From Sulfopaludibacter sp963815475 (GTDB taxonomy: Bacteria > Acidobacteriota > Terriglobia > Bryobacterales > Bryobacteraceae): a stretch of 64,000 bases of DNA. The notes below the pieces were generated by a model. The model was given only the letters and a program-made list of their open reading frames with translations, was not told the origin of the DNA and made no database searches. The position numbers were made by a program, and so were the translations under genes. The stretch lies in contig CAWFHD010000001.1 in assembly GCA_963815475.1 (NCBI GenBank), positions 992,001 to 1,056,000 on the forward strand, written 5' to 3'. Shown here one piece after another: positions 34,351-44,309 of the stretch; position 1 is the stretch's first letter; each line of letters starts with the position of its first letter.

Positions 34351-36999
34351 ATGCAGGGATTAACAGGTATCCTCGCAGGCGTGTTACTCTCCGGCGCCTC
34401 GTGCCTTTGTGCCGGAATGCTCCTGCTCAATCGGCTCTCACTGCGATTGGGAAGGCTTGAATATCTTTCATTGGCCTTCGTCGCGGGTTCCGCCTGCTTC
34501 AGCCAAGTGGTGTTCGCGCTCTCCTCGATTCATGCGGCTCGTAGCAGCGTTTTTGTTGTCTTGGCGTTGATTGCGGCTGGAGTCCAGATTGGCCTGGGCA
34601 AGAGGATCGCAAAGCCTTTGACAAGCACTCCCCTCCCTCACCGGTGGAAGTGGTTTATGGCTGCGTTATTCACTGTATTTGGCGTGGTCTACCTGGTGAA
34701 CGCAATGGCGCCGGAGATGAGTCCGGACGGCGCTGCCTATCACCTTCCCTTCGTCGACGGATATCTACGCATGCACGGGTTTGCCAGGATTCAGGGTGAT
34801 TTCTACGCCAGCCTTTCGCAGGGAATCGAGCTGCTTTTCGTGCCCGCGGTGTCTCTTGGAGGGCATTCCAGCGCGGCACTTCTACATTTTCTCTTCCTGC
34901 TGGATTTGCCTCTGATGATGATCTGTTACGGCAGCCGCTTCGGCTTTCCCGTCCCAGCAGCGGCGGCGGCATTCCTGGTCTTTGCATCTCCGGTGGTGGG
35001 TTGGGATGGAACCTCGGCGTACGTGGATGTGGCTGCGGCAGCCATCCTGTTCGCAGTGTTCTATCTGCTCGAAATCTGGGACTCGGAGGGCGAGGCCAAC
35101 CTTCTCATTGTGATTGGCATTCTGGCAGGATTCTCTTATGCTGCCAAATACAGCGCAGGCATTGCCGTCCCCTACGCAGTAGGATATGTCAGTTGGAAGC
35201 TACTGCGCCGGAGAAGGCCGTTACTGGCCCCAGTGCTGACTATCCTGGCGTGGAGCGCGGTGTTTATCCTGCCATGGATTCTTAGAAATGCGGTGGAGCT
35301 GGGCAATCCGCTTGCTCCTTTCGCCAACCACCTGTTTCCGAACCCATATGTGCATGTGTCTTTCGAGCAGGGGTACCGCACTTACCTGCGCCAATATCAC
35401 CTGGCAAGCTGGGTTAGCGCACCGTGGGAACTCTCTGTGAAAGGCGAGAGGCTGCAGGGATTCTTCGGCCCGGTTTTCCTGCTGATGCCTGTGGCTTTGT
35501 TTGCCTGGCGCCGCCAGTCGGGCCGCCGTCTCTTGCTTGCCGGCGGAATATTCGCGATCCCGTGGCTCCTGAACATCGGCGCGCGCTTCCTGATTCCCGC
35601 CCTACCTCCCCTCGCGCTGGCCCTGACACTCGCGGCGTCCCGCGCGCCAGGAGTGCTGCCAGCCATCTTGCTCCTCCACGGAATCTTATCCTGGTACGGG
35701 TCACCGATCCGATACTTTGACCGCTATGCGCCGCGCATTGCCGGCATTCCGTTACGTGCTGCTCTGCGGATCGAACCTGAGGAGACCTATCTTGCCCGGA
35801 GCAACGCCGGCTACCGGATCGATCGGATGATTGAGGAATCCGTTCCCCGCGGGAACAGAGTGTTCTCCTTCGAGGCGATTTCGAAAGCCTGGACGGTGCG
35901 ACAGATCCTGGTGAGAGACGGCGGCGCCGGAAACGAGGTTCTTGGCGACGTTCTTCAGAACGCCATGCTTCTTCCAGATTGTGGGTTGCGGGCCGTGCAC
36001 TTTCACTTTCCTCCGACCCGACTGCGTGGGATCCGCGCCGTTCAGACGGCGTCGCTCACCGGCGAGATGTGGAGTATTGCGGAGTTTCAAGTGTTGCGAG
36101 GAGGAATACCGCTGCCAGTGGAGGATACGTGGGGTTTCGGCGCGAATCGCAATCCCTGGGAGGCCCGACTGGCGTTTGACGGCAGCTACGTCACCCGTTG
36201 GCGATCCTGGGAGGATGCGGCGCCAGGCATGTTTCTTGGGGCCGACTTCCACCGGTCGAGACTTCTGGATGAAGCGATCTTACTGACGGATCCGGATGCT
36301 GCCGGAATTCGGGTGTCTCTACGCGGTATGGACGCATCGGGCCAATGGCACGATTTACCGGCGCAGGTATCGACCGACTCTGTGAGCGCGGAAGGGAATT
36401 TGCGGGCGGAGGCCGTGCGCGAAGTGGTGGCAAGGGGTATTGGTTACCTGTTGGTTACTCCCGGCGCGTTTGGAGCGAACGATTTCAGCGAGAATGCGGC
36501 GCTGTGGGGAGCCCGGAGAATCGCCAGTTCCGACGGTGCTACGCTCTACGCCCTGAATTCCGAGCAAGGGGCTTCCAAGCTCGCAGTGCCCATGATGATT
36601 TCGAATGCGCCGGTGGTTCCTCCCGGCGACTATGATGACGCCGATCCGCGAATCCGCTTGCACCGGCCCTGGAGCCACGATCCGCAGTTCCAGGAGGCAT
36701 CTCACCACACGCTGACTTACTCGGATGTGCCGGGCGCCTCCGCATCGTTGGCTTTTTCGGGCGGAGCGGTCACCTATGTGTTTACACGCGCGACCAATCG
36801 GGGAATCGCAGAGGTTTGGATTGACGGGCAACTCAAGGGGCGATTGGATCTTTACGCGCCGGCTACGGCATGGAAGAGCCGAAGGACCTTTGCGAATCTC
36901 GGCTCGGGACAGCACGCCATCGAGGTCCGGGTGAGCGGCGAGCAAAATCCACGATCCACGGGATGCTACGTCGATTTGGACGACTTCATTGTGGAGTAA
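34351..36999 (+). CDS. Large multi-helix membrane protein, glycosyltransferase-C-like, with discoidin-like C-terminus
   Basis: 882 residues. The first half has about ten membrane helices with an acidic loop after the third (APEMSPDGAAYHLPFVDGYL), a layout typical of GT-C glycosyltransferases that use lipid-linked sugars. The second half is extracytoplasmic: EMWSIAEFQVLRGG and DGSYVTRWRSWEDAAPGMFLGADF resemble F5/8 type C (discoidin) sugar-binding domains, and a second beta domain ends the protein. I infer a role in surface glycan assembly, not proven. It lies between the propeller gene and the convergent kinase, with 28 bp to the latter. Confidence 0.72.
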   Translation: MQGLTGILAGVLLSGASCLCAGMLLLNRLSLRLGRLEYLSLAFVAGSACFSQVVFALSSIHAARSSVFVVLALIAAGVQIGLGKRIAKPLTSTPLPHRWKWFMAALFTVFGVVYLVNAMAPEMSPDGAAYHLPFVDGYLRMHGFARIQGDFYASLSQGIELLFVPAVSLGGHSSAALLHFLFLLDLPLMMICYGSRFGFPVPAAAAAFLVFASPVVGWDGTSAYVDVAAAAILFAVFYLLEIWDSEGEANLLIVIGILAGFSYAAKYSAGIAVPYAVGYVSWKLLRRRRPLLAPVLTILAWSAVFILPWILRNAVELGNPLAPFANHLFPNPYVHVSFEQGYRTYLRQYHLASWVSAPWELSVKGERLQGFFGPVFLLMPVALFAWRRQSGRRLLLAGGIFAIPWLLNIGARFLIPALPPLALALTLAASRAPGVLPAILLLHGILSWYGSPIRYFDRYAPRIAGIPLRAALRIEPEETYLARSNAGYRIDRMIEESVPRGNRVFSFEAISKAWTVRQILVRDGGAGNEVLGDVLQNAMLLPDCGLRAVHFHFPPTRLRGIRAVQTASLTGEMWSIAEFQVLRGGIPLPVEDTWGFGANRNPWEARLAFDGSYVTRWRSWEDAAPGMFLGADFHRSRLLDEAILLTDPDAAGIRVSLRGMDASGQWHDLPAQVSTDSVSAEGNLRAEAVREVVARGIGYLLVTPGAFGANDFSENAALWGARRIASSDGATLYALNSEQGASKLAVPMMISNAPVVPPGDYDDADPRIRLHRPWSHDPQFQEASHHTLTYSDVPGASASLAFSGGAVTYVFTRATNRGIAEVWIDGQLKGRLDLYAPATAWKSRRTFANLGSGQHAIEVRVSGEQNPRSTGCYVDLDDFIVE

Positions 37000-37027
37000 G
37001 TTGACAAGTTCGCGCAAATGACGCGGG

Positions 37028-40000
37028 TTACTGCCGAACTTCTACGACGAAGGAGTCGACGCCGCCTTTGAGTCCAATCTTTCCGTGGTTCGCTGGCTGC
37101 GTGTCGATCTCGCCCCTGGCATCCGAAACTGTGACTTTATCCCCGTGCAAGTCCACGGTGATTGTGTATTGGGGCTGTCCGTCATGCTTTTTGTGCAGCT
37201 GTGACTTTTTGTCCTCGACACCGTTCTTGACAACATGGCGCACGATCGCACTATCGTCCAACTCATAATCCACGTAGTTCGCAGCATCGACGTAGTTGAC
37301 TAACCAGTGAATCTTATTGCTGCCGAGCCCGAACGTTTTTTTCCCCGGACTATTGAACAACAATTGCACATGTGTGACGCCATCTCTTACAAAGCAAGGA
37401 AGCGGGGATCCCTTCAATTCGAGCCATCCCTTATTAGGAACCAAGCGGTTCCCACACTTCTCGAAGGCATCCAAGTCCTTGAAGATCTTTCGTTCGGGCT
37501 CGACGCGGCCCCGACCTGTAGTAGCAACCGTCCGCGCCTTCAGGATTAAGCGGACGGGTATTTCAACGCCGGGTTGAACATCGAAATCACCCTGCTCGGG
37601 TTCGTAATTATCGGCAGAAGCATCGACGCGGTAGTGGCCCGCGGGAACGGAAACCTTGCCGCTTCCGGTAGGCTGCCTACTCTCTCCCTCATTTCGGCGA
37701 TACGTGACTCGAGCGTTCGAGGGCGTAATTTCAAAAACGAGAGTTCCGAACGGTCGCAGCTTTGCGTTTATCGTTTGAGTCTGCCGAGCCAAAAAAGTCA
37801 CGTCTTGCGAGAAATCCTCGAAACCAACCTTACGCAGGCGGACCGGATGCGGCCCTGGTTGTATGTCCGCGAATCTCGCCGAGCCGTTGCTGTCCAGTTG
37901 CCCCTTCTTCGCGCCGTCTATATCGACGTCCGCCAAAGGAGTCGAGCTTTGGATGTCCAGAGTCGCCGTCGTGACCAGGGGCACCAGAGTTGGATTGATC
38001 AGCGGGTTTTCCCCCTGGTCGAACTTCTCTGTCTGTTCGAACGGCTCATATCCCGGCGCGACGATCTTCACGATATGATCGCCCAGGGGCTTCACAGGAG
38101 TGGTCCAGACCCCTTTTCGGCACGGCGCACTTCGTGCTCTGCCGTCGATGAAAAGTTGAGAGGTCTCGACTGAGCAAGCGATCTTGGCCACTGCCGTGGG
38201 CGCGGGATGCAGAGCCAGATGCAGAGCCGGAAAGGTCTCGATTGGCACCACTAGATTGGCCAGGTCTTTGCTATCGAACGCGATTACGTGATTCTCCTCC
38301 GTGAGGTTGAGTCGAAGGCCTTCCGCCGGAATGGTTTGTGGCTCTTCGCCTACCAGGTTGGCCTTGAGTCCCCGCGTGTTGGTGTATAGAGTCGCATCTC
38401 CACCCAGGCTGGAGACAGCCTGCATGTCCTTTCCGAGTCCCTTTACGATCGGCTGCTTCGCAGGCTCGGCGCTCAAGGTCAGCGATAGGATTTCGGCCTG
38501 GCTGTTCTTCACGACTACAGTGTGGTCAGTCGAATCCGTAGGGACCTGCAAATCCTGAAAGAGGCCGTCCGTCAAATCACCCTTGCTCACATTGTCGATG
38601 AAGACGCTTCCCGCCTTTTCGGAAGTGATCAAATTGACGTGGAGCGGCGCCGGCTGCAGTTGGATGGTCCACTCGTTTTCCGGCTTGCGCGTGTCCTGGT
38701 ATTCCAAGTACCCCAACCTGGTGGCCTTCACGAAATAGGTTTCGCGTGGATCCAGATCTAAGTCGCCCGAAACAGTCTTGTCCTTCAGTGTCACGACCGC
38801 ATCGTCCGGACTGACCTTCAGATGCACTCGCATGGTCTTTGTCGGAAGAGGAGGTAGTGGCTTCTGTGGGTGATGCGATGACCGCCACAGCACGGCCCCC
38901 ACAATAGCGAGGGCGGCGATCGTCACAATCACCGCGACAGGTCCATTGGGCGAACGGAATAGCTCGACCGGGTGCAAACTGCGCCACGGCAGCGAAAGCG
39001 CCGGCAAGCGAAGCTTCGGAAGCGTTGCAGAAGCCTTCCCCAAAGCCGTCCGCACACGAAGGAGCAAGCTCGGCTTGTCATGGATCGCCGGCTCTGGGGT
39101 TCCTGGCTTCACTTCCGGCCCTGCCTGAGACGGAGTGGGAGCTATGGTACCGCCCGCCCGCTGCTGAATCTCCGAGGCAACCACTGTGATCTCCGGATCG
39201 TCCGGATACTTTGCCCAGATCGATTGCGACCGCTCCAGAATCGAGTGCCACTCATCCTGGATATTCACCGTTTCAGCTTCGTGCCGGAGTTGACGGAGCG
39301 CCTCCACGTCCTGTTCGCGCTCCCGGCTCTTGTGAATCTCGCGCACTGAGCCTTGCAAAGTGGCATAGAACTGCAGCAGGCGAGGATCGTTTGGATATTG
39401 GACGAGAGCCGCCTCAATCTTCTCGATCGCTGCCGCCGTGTTTCCCGCTTCCACCAGATCGCGCGCCTCCGCCAGACACTGGGGAACCTGTTCCTTCCGC
39501 TTGGCGTCCTGCACCACACCGCGAAGACTTCGCGCCTCCGGATGACATGCATCGATTTCCAAGGCTGCCAGGACCAGCGACTCGGCTTTCCTCCAATCGG
39601 CATCCACTAGCGGGCGCGCCTGTTCCACCAGGGTTCGCACCAGAGTGTCGCGGATCAGCGTACTTTTCGGATCGCACGCCAAGGCGCGGCGCAGATCTTC
39701 GGCGGCCTCTTCGAAACGACCTTCTTGAATCAATTGCTGGCCGCTTGTCAACAGACTCTTCGCCTGCGACGACCGTTCCAGACCCTCGCGCGCGCGCCGT
39801 TCGAGCGTAGCGAACTCGGCGTCGTGCGGGCTGTCTGTTAGTGCGCTCGCCGCCAAATCCCGCGCCCTGGCGAAATCACTGGATTCCAGGGCTCGATCGA
39901 TGGTTTCCACCAGCCGCGCTTTCGATTCGTCCTTAGCCTGAGCTTCCCTGCGCTTGGATAACTGGCCGATTTCGATATCGATCCCGGGATAACGGGGATA

Positions 40001-41926
40001 TAGGCTGCGTAGAATCTCCCATTGCCCCATTGCTTCGGCAAACTGATTGCGCTCTTCGCACTGCCGCGCCTTGGCTACAATCGAGAAGGCGAGATCGCGC
40101 CGCTCCCTGGAGATTTTCAGCGATTCCTGAAACTGCTGTTCCGCCGGATATCGCTCACAAGCCTCCTTGAGAATACTGACCTTCCGGTCCAGGTCCGCCT
40201 CAGCGTCCACCCGCCGGCCTACATTGGCGATGTAAGCCGACTGTTCCTGCCGCTGCTGTTCGACCGCTTCCAGTTTCAGCGCCTGGAATAAAGCATCGTT
40301 CGGATATTTGTTTGTGAACTCGTCACAGATCTCCAGGACGCGCGCGAAAGCCTTGTCGGCCAAGTGCCGCCGAACCGCTTCATACGCGTTCTGGACCGCG
40401 TCGCGTTCTGTGCGGACCTGGTTATAAAAACTCTGGTAAGCCGCGTCCCGCTCCGGCACGGCGGCGCCGGGGGTTTGACTGCCGAGTTCCAAAACGCGCT
40501 CCAGTTTGCTGAGCGCGCTGCTCATCTCGCCATTCTGGTAGGCCTTCATGGCCGACCCGTAGAGCTGCTCGCGTTCGGTGCGAATCCGCAGAGATTGCTG
40601 CTCGCGGCGATCGGTCTCCGCCAGCAGATCGCCGGCGACGGTATCGGCAGGGCGGATGCGGAGAACCTCACGCAACGCCTGGCGGGCATCCCCAAAAGCG
40701 TGGCGGTCCAGATGTTTGCGGGCCAGGTCCATCCAGCTTTCGATTTGCCGCTCGTTGCGCAGTTTTTCGATGCTGGCGCGCATCGCTAGCGCGTCGGAGT
40801 TCTCCGGGTCGATACTCAAGACCTCTTGAATCTTCTCGAGGGCAAGCGGAATCTCATCCTGCTCGATTCGCGTGCGGGCGCTTTCCAGAAGCTGGCGGAT
40901 GCGCCTTTGGCGAGTCCTTTGCTCGATCTGGCCGCGCAACAGAGTGATTTCCAGGTCGAGATATCCTTCCGTCTCCAGGCCGTTCAAAATCTCTAAGGCA
41001 AAACCTTCATCGCCATCGGAAAGCGCCTTCTTAGCGCGCTCGATTCGCGGTTGAATCCTGGCCGGATCGAAGCGTTCGATAGGCTGGTTCAAGACTGCCT
41101 TCTGCAGCGTTTCGCCCAAGTCGCGGGCGTTCACAAAACGATGAATCGGCTCCTTCGCCATCGCTTTGTGAACGACGCGGCTGACCATTTGCGAGACAGC
41201 CGGATTCAGTTCGGAAGCCGGCGGAGGAATGTGTTTGCGAATGGCTTCGGCAGTCTCAGGCGCTGTCGAACGGGCGAACGGTTTGTTCCCCGTCAGGGCT
41301 TCGTAGCAGACCACACCCAGTGAAAAGAGGTCGGAAGCGGGGCTGGCGGGCTTCAGATCCACCTGCTCCGGAGCCATGTACTGCCAAGTGCCTTTATGGC
41401 CCGTGACGGATAGAGTACCGGCCAGGTGCACCACGCCGAAATCGATAATCTTGGCGGTGTCGTCCTCCATCACGAAGATGTTGCTCGGTTTGATATCGCG
41501 ATGAATCAACCCATGATCGTGCGCAGCTTGCAATCCGCGGCAAACCTGCATAATGATGGCGCTCACGCGCTCCACTGTCAGCCGGGTGCTTGAATCCTCA
41601 ATTAAAGTAGCCAGTGTAGCGCCGCGCAAAAGCGGCATTACGAAGAACGGCTTTTTCTGGCCATTCTCCTCGATCTCTCCCACATCGCGAATGTCGACGA
41701 TATTCGGATGGCTCAGGCCGGCAAGCAATGCCCATTCCTTCTCGAACATCTCCACCGCTACCGGATCAGACGTGTCGCGCATTGTCTTCATGGCGATATC
41801 GGTCTTGGTCTTGATGTCCAAGGCGCGATACACCACACCCATGCCGCCTTGGCCAAGCACTTCCTTGATCTCGTACCGATCGGCTATACGAGTCTTACCC
41901 GGAATCTTGCTGGGGGATGCTGCCAT
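37028..41926 (-). CDS. Giant Ser/Thr protein kinase with TPR/coiled-coil region and PEGA-like repeats, next to T6SS genes
   Basis: 1632 residues. The Hanks-type kinase domain (residues 18-280) has the glycine loop LGQGGMGVVY, K47, catalytic HRDIKPSN (D144), DFG (162-164) and MAPEQ. A long charged helical region of TPR-like repeats follows, then a membrane helix (PVAVIVTIAALAIVGAVLW). The exported part holds several PEGA-like beta domains (RVHLKVSPDDAVVTLKD, then ATLDIQSSTPLADVDIDGAKKG). The last 140 residues read as a jelly-roll domain (HWLVNYVDAANYVDYELDD). Similar kinases (PpkA type) control T6SS firing after sensing envelope signals. It shares a minus-strand operon with the OmpA lipoprotein, opposite the T6SS genes. 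The T6SS link is from context. Confidence 0.85.
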   Translation of the reverse strand: MAASPSKIPGKTRIADRYEIKEVLGQGGMGVVYRALDIKTKTDIAMKTMRDTSDPVAVEMFEKEWALLAGLSHPNIVDIRDVGEIEENGQKKPFFVMPLLRGATLATLIEDSSTRLTVERVSAIIMQVCRGLQAAHDHGLIHRDIKPSNIFVMEDDTAKIIDFGVVHLAGTLSVTGHKGTWQYMAPEQVDLKPASPASDLFSLGVVCYEALTGNKPFARSTAPETAEAIRKHIPPPASELNPAVSQMVSRVVHKAMAKEPIHRFVNARDLGETLQKAVLNQPIERFDPARIQPRIERAKKALSDGDEGFALEILNGLETEGYLDLEITLLRGQIEQRTRQRRIRQLLESARTRIEQDEIPLALEKIQEVLSIDPENSDALAMRASIEKLRNERQIESWMDLARKHLDRHAFGDARQALREVLRIRPADTVAGDLLAETDRREQQSLRIRTEREQLYGSAMKAYQNGEMSSALSKLERVLELGSQTPGAAVPERDAAYQSFYNQVRTERDAVQNAYEAVRRHLADKAFARVLEICDEFTNKYPNDALFQALKLEAVEQQRQEQSAYIANVGRRVDAEADLDRKVSILKEACERYPAEQQFQESLKISRERRDLAFSIVAKARQCEERNQFAEAMGQWEILRSLYPRYPGIDIEIGQLSKRREAQAKDESKARLVETIDRALESSDFARARDLAASALTDSPHDAEFATLERRAREGLERSSQAKSLLTSGQQLIQEGRFEEAAEDLRRALACDPKSTLIRDTLVRTLVEQARPLVDADWRKAESLVLAALEIDACHPEARSLRGVVQDAKRKEQVPQCLAEARDLVEAGNTAAAIEKIEAALVQYPNDPRLLQFYATLQGSVREIHKSREREQDVEALRQLRHEAETVNIQDEWHSILERSQSIWAKYPDDPEITVVASEIQQRAGGTIAPTPSQAGPEVKPGTPEPAIHDKPSLLLRVRTALGKASATLPKLRLPALSLPWRSLHPVELFRSPNGPVAVIVTIAALAIVGAVLWRSSHHPQKPLPPLPTKTMRVHLKVSPDDAVVTLKDKTVSGDLDLDPRETYFVKATRLGYLEYQDTRKPENEWTIQLQPAPLHVNLITSEKAGSVFIDNVSKGDLTDGLFQDLQVPTDSTDHTVVVKNSQAEILSLTLSAEPAKQPIVKGLGKDMQAVSSLGGDATLYTNTRGLKANLVGEEPQTIPAEGLRLNLTEENHVIAFDSKDLANLVVPIETFPALHLALHPAPTAVAKIACSVETSQLFIDGRARSAPCRKGVWTTPVKPLGDHIVKIVAPGYEPFEQTEKFDQGENPLINPTLVPLVTTATLDIQSSTPLADVDIDGAKKGQLDSNGSARFADIQPGPHPVRLRKVGFEDFSQDVTFLARQTQTINAKLRPFGTLVFEITPSNARVTYRRNEGESRQPTGSGKVSVPAGHYRVDASADNYEPEQGDFDVQPGVEIPVRLILKARTVATTGRGRVEPERKIFKDLDAFEKCGNRLVPNKGWLELKGSPLPCFVRDGVTHVQLLFNSPGKKTFGLGSNKIHWLVNYVDAANYVDYELDDSAIVRHVVKNGVEDKKSQLHKKHDGQPQYTITVDLHGDKVTVSDARGEIDTQPANHGKIGLKGGVDSFVVEVRQ

Positions 41927-41953
41927 ATCAGATTTCTGTCCGACTGCGATCTG

Positions 41954-42787
41954 TTACTGATCTTTTCTGTTTTCTAGAACCTCGGCATCACTGGCAGGCG
42001 CAAAGTGCACGCGCCGGTTTTGTTGCCAGCAGCCTTCGTTGGCATCGGTACACTGTGGTTGCTCTTTACCGTAACTGACCAATCTGACCCGGTCCGAGGA
42101 GATACCGAGTTCCATCAGAACTTGCTTGGTTGAACTTGCGCGGAGATCTCCCAGCGCCATATTGTACTCCGCCGATCCGCGGTCGTCACAATGGCCCTCC
42201 AGCAAAATCGAGACGTTCGGAAACTCCGCAATGATCGCTTTGAGAGCCGATGCATTTTGGGAAAGAGATTGACGCGCGTTTTCTCCCAAACCGCTGCTGG
42301 CGTAGTCGAAATAGACGTCGTGAAGTTCGGCAGAGAGCTTCTCTTCCAACATCGCGCGAGAAGCTGCGCCGGTGTTGTCCGAAGACACGGGAGGAGGGGG
42401 CGGCAGCACGCGAACGGCGACCGTCGCGGTTTTGGTCGGCCCAGGCCCGTTTACGATCAAGTTATAGACCGTGGAAGTCTTGGGAGAGACGCTTCGGATT
42501 CCTTTCGGCTCAACGGCGCCCACCTGGTCGATTGTTACACTCGTAACATCGCCCGCCACTTGCCAGCGCAATGTGGCGGACTGGCCCTGGAGAATCGAAC
42601 TGGGCTCGGCCGTAAATTCGGTAATTGCCGCCGCGGCCGGCGCGGGTCGCTCGGCAACGGGCGCAGGTTGTGGAGTCAATGCCGGTTGGGGAGCCGGTGG
42701 CGCCACAGGCGCGGCTCGTTTTGTACAGCTCGCAGACAGGATCGATATGGCAATTGCGGCAATTGCGATATTCTTTCTTAGTTTCAT
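41954..42787 (-). CDS. OmpA-family (Pal-like) lipoprotein
   Basis: 277 residues from ATG 42787; a GTG 21 bases earlier is possible. The N-terminus (KNIAIAAIAISILSASC) is a lipoprotein signal with Cys22. A Pro/Ala-rich linker, an Ig-like domain (TEFTAEPSSILQGQSATLRWQV) and a C-terminal OmpA domain follow (VYFDYASSGL, ILLEGHCDDRGSAEYNMALGD and QNRRVHF), which binds peptidoglycan. T6SS TssL proteins often need an OmpA-like wall anchor; TssL here lacks one, so this lipoprotein may supply it. It precedes the kinase gene by 27 bp in the same operon. Confidence 0.85.
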   Translation of the reverse strand: MKLRKNIAIAAIAISILSASCTKRAAPVAPPAPQPALTPQPAPVAERPAPAAAAITEFTAEPSSILQGQSATLRWQVAGDVTSVTIDQVGAVEPKGIRSVSPKTSTVYNLIVNGPGPTKTATVAVRVLPPPPPVSSDNTGAASRAMLEEKLSAELHDVYFDYASSGLGENARQSLSQNASALKAIIAEFPNVSILLEGHCDDRGSAEYNMALGDLRASSTKQVLMELGISSDRVRLVSYGKEQPQCTDANEGCWQQNRRVHFAPASDAEVLENRKDQ

Positions 42788-43069
42788 AAAGCACCCGCTA
42801 CGAATCACACCACCCGTAATTACCGGCAGCCATCGTTGAGCTTGATCTCGTGAGAAGGCACGCCGCCGTGGTCCAAGACTAAGTAAGTGTACGTCAACTT
42901 AAGTAGAATCACAATAGTTAGCAGCTCCGGCTACTAACACTTTGAATAGCGTAAGGCAGCGGGAAAAGAGGACTTATTCCTCCGGCGACCACTCGAAGGT
43001 TCTAGAACCGTAGGGGAATTCCCTAGCTTGTCGAGTTGGGTTGAGGCTTACACGGCGCGTGTGTTGCCT

Positions 43070-43930
43070 CTATTTCCCAGGCTCGTCAATTCCGAAATCG
43101 AAGCCTTTACCCAGACTACCTTTCGGAGGCTCGGCCGATCCCAGTTGGAAAAACAAATACTCGCCTTTTGCGAGTTTAGAAGTGGTCAAACTAAAGAGGT
43201 TCGCGCCTACTTCAAGGAAGTCGAACGGACGGCGCACTTCCGGTTTGATCTGCTGTTTCGGGCCCGGAGGCCCCAACTCCAACTCTCGGCGGTCCGCCTT
43301 GCGAGTAACGGATACCAGTACTATGTCTTCGATCGCCTTGCCTTCGGGAAGCCGCAGGTAGAAGACTGGACTCGATTCTTTGATCCTCGTCCTGGCGGCC
43401 GGCCCGACCAGATAAGCGATGTTCTTAGCCTTTTTCATCAATACCTTGCCGAGGCCCGCGCCTTCCTGCGTTCCCAGCAGAATCTTCACCTCCACTTTAG
43501 CGGGTGTCTCCGACGAGAAGCGGTATAAACCTGCCTCCGGCGGCACTCTACCGGCATACTTGTCAGGCGGGTACTGCTTTGGCGGCGCACTCGGAGGCGG
43601 TGGGGGTGAAGGGTTGGCATCGCTGCGAACGGGAAGCGCGGGCGGAGGGGGAGGGTTATATGCCGGATCCAGCATGTACTTTAGCAGCAAATCGCTCAGG
43701 CCCAGTTTCTTAAGATCGATGATTTCTTCGGGACTTAGATCGAAAGCCTTTCCGTTTTTCTTGATCTGGGTGATGATTACATCTTCAGCAATCCCTTCCT
43801 TCGACTGCTTAATCACGGCTTCCACCGTGAGCCCGGAATTGTTTTTCGGCGATTGCGCGCAGAGCCGGGGAGTGACCAACAAGAGCAGTACTATCCCAGA
43901 GAGCCATAACACGCGAGGTGTCGAGTTCAT
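43070..43930 (-). CDS. Secreted protein of unknown function in the T6SS region
   Basis: 286 residues with a signal peptide (VLWLSGIVLLLLVTPRLCAQ), a helical N-terminal domain (VEAVIKQSKEGIAEDVIITQ and DLSPEEIIDLKKLGLSDLL) found in many acidobacterial exported proteins, a proline-rich linker (NPPPPPALPV, PPPPPSAPP) and a beta-rich C-terminus of about 150 residues. I do not recognise a function. It is the first gene of the minus-strand block that continues with the OmpA lipoprotein and kinase, and is divergent from tssL, so it may be a T6SS accessory protein. Confidence 0.7.
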   Translation of the reverse strand: MNSTPRVLWLSGIVLLLLVTPRLCAQSPKNNSGLTVEAVIKQSKEGIAEDVIITQIKKNGKAFDLSPEEIIDLKKLGLSDLLLKYMLDPAYNPPPPPALPVRSDANPSPPPPPSAPPKQYPPDKYAGRVPPEAGLYRFSSETPAKVEVKILLGTQEGAGLGKVLMKKAKNIAYLVGPAARTRIKESSPVFYLRLPEGKAIEDIVLVSVTRKADRRELELGPPGPKQQIKPEVRRPFDFLEVGANLFSLTTSKLAKGEYLFFQLGSAEPPKGSLGKGFDFGIDEPGK

Positions 43931-44309
43931 GACAGATCGAGATTAGACCAATCACCCGACGATTGTAAACATTCAAGCGGAGTTCTCGTACTGAGGGCCC
44001 GGATCGCAGTTAGTTTCCGTAACCGGTGAAGGACGATACTAACCTGCATTCCAGGGTACTCTCTGAATCCAGGGTACTGCGCGGCGCTACACGAGAAAAT
44101 GGCGGGGACAAAGCGTGTCTCCAGACTGCCTTGGGCAGTGACTTCCCCATGCAATCGCACGGTACATCCCTTAGTCACGAAGTACTGGAGAGGGTGATGT
44201 GCCAACAGTGGCCATGGTCATGTCACTTCTAACTCACGGACGGGTATAGTATCCCAACTCTTGCAAAGTCGGTGCGAGCAGTGTAACTTGATCTGCAAGG
44301 TCGTAAGAT
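43931..44309. other. Divergent regulatory region between T6SS blocks, with a direct repeat
   Basis: 379 bp with no gene of its own. An 11-bp direct repeat, TCCAGGGTACT, occurs at 44050-44060 and 44068-44078 (18-bp period), a possible regulator site. I see no sigma-54 promoter and no reliable -10/-35 pair. The region must carry promoters for both the minus-strand accessory genes and tssL. Confidence 0.45.
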
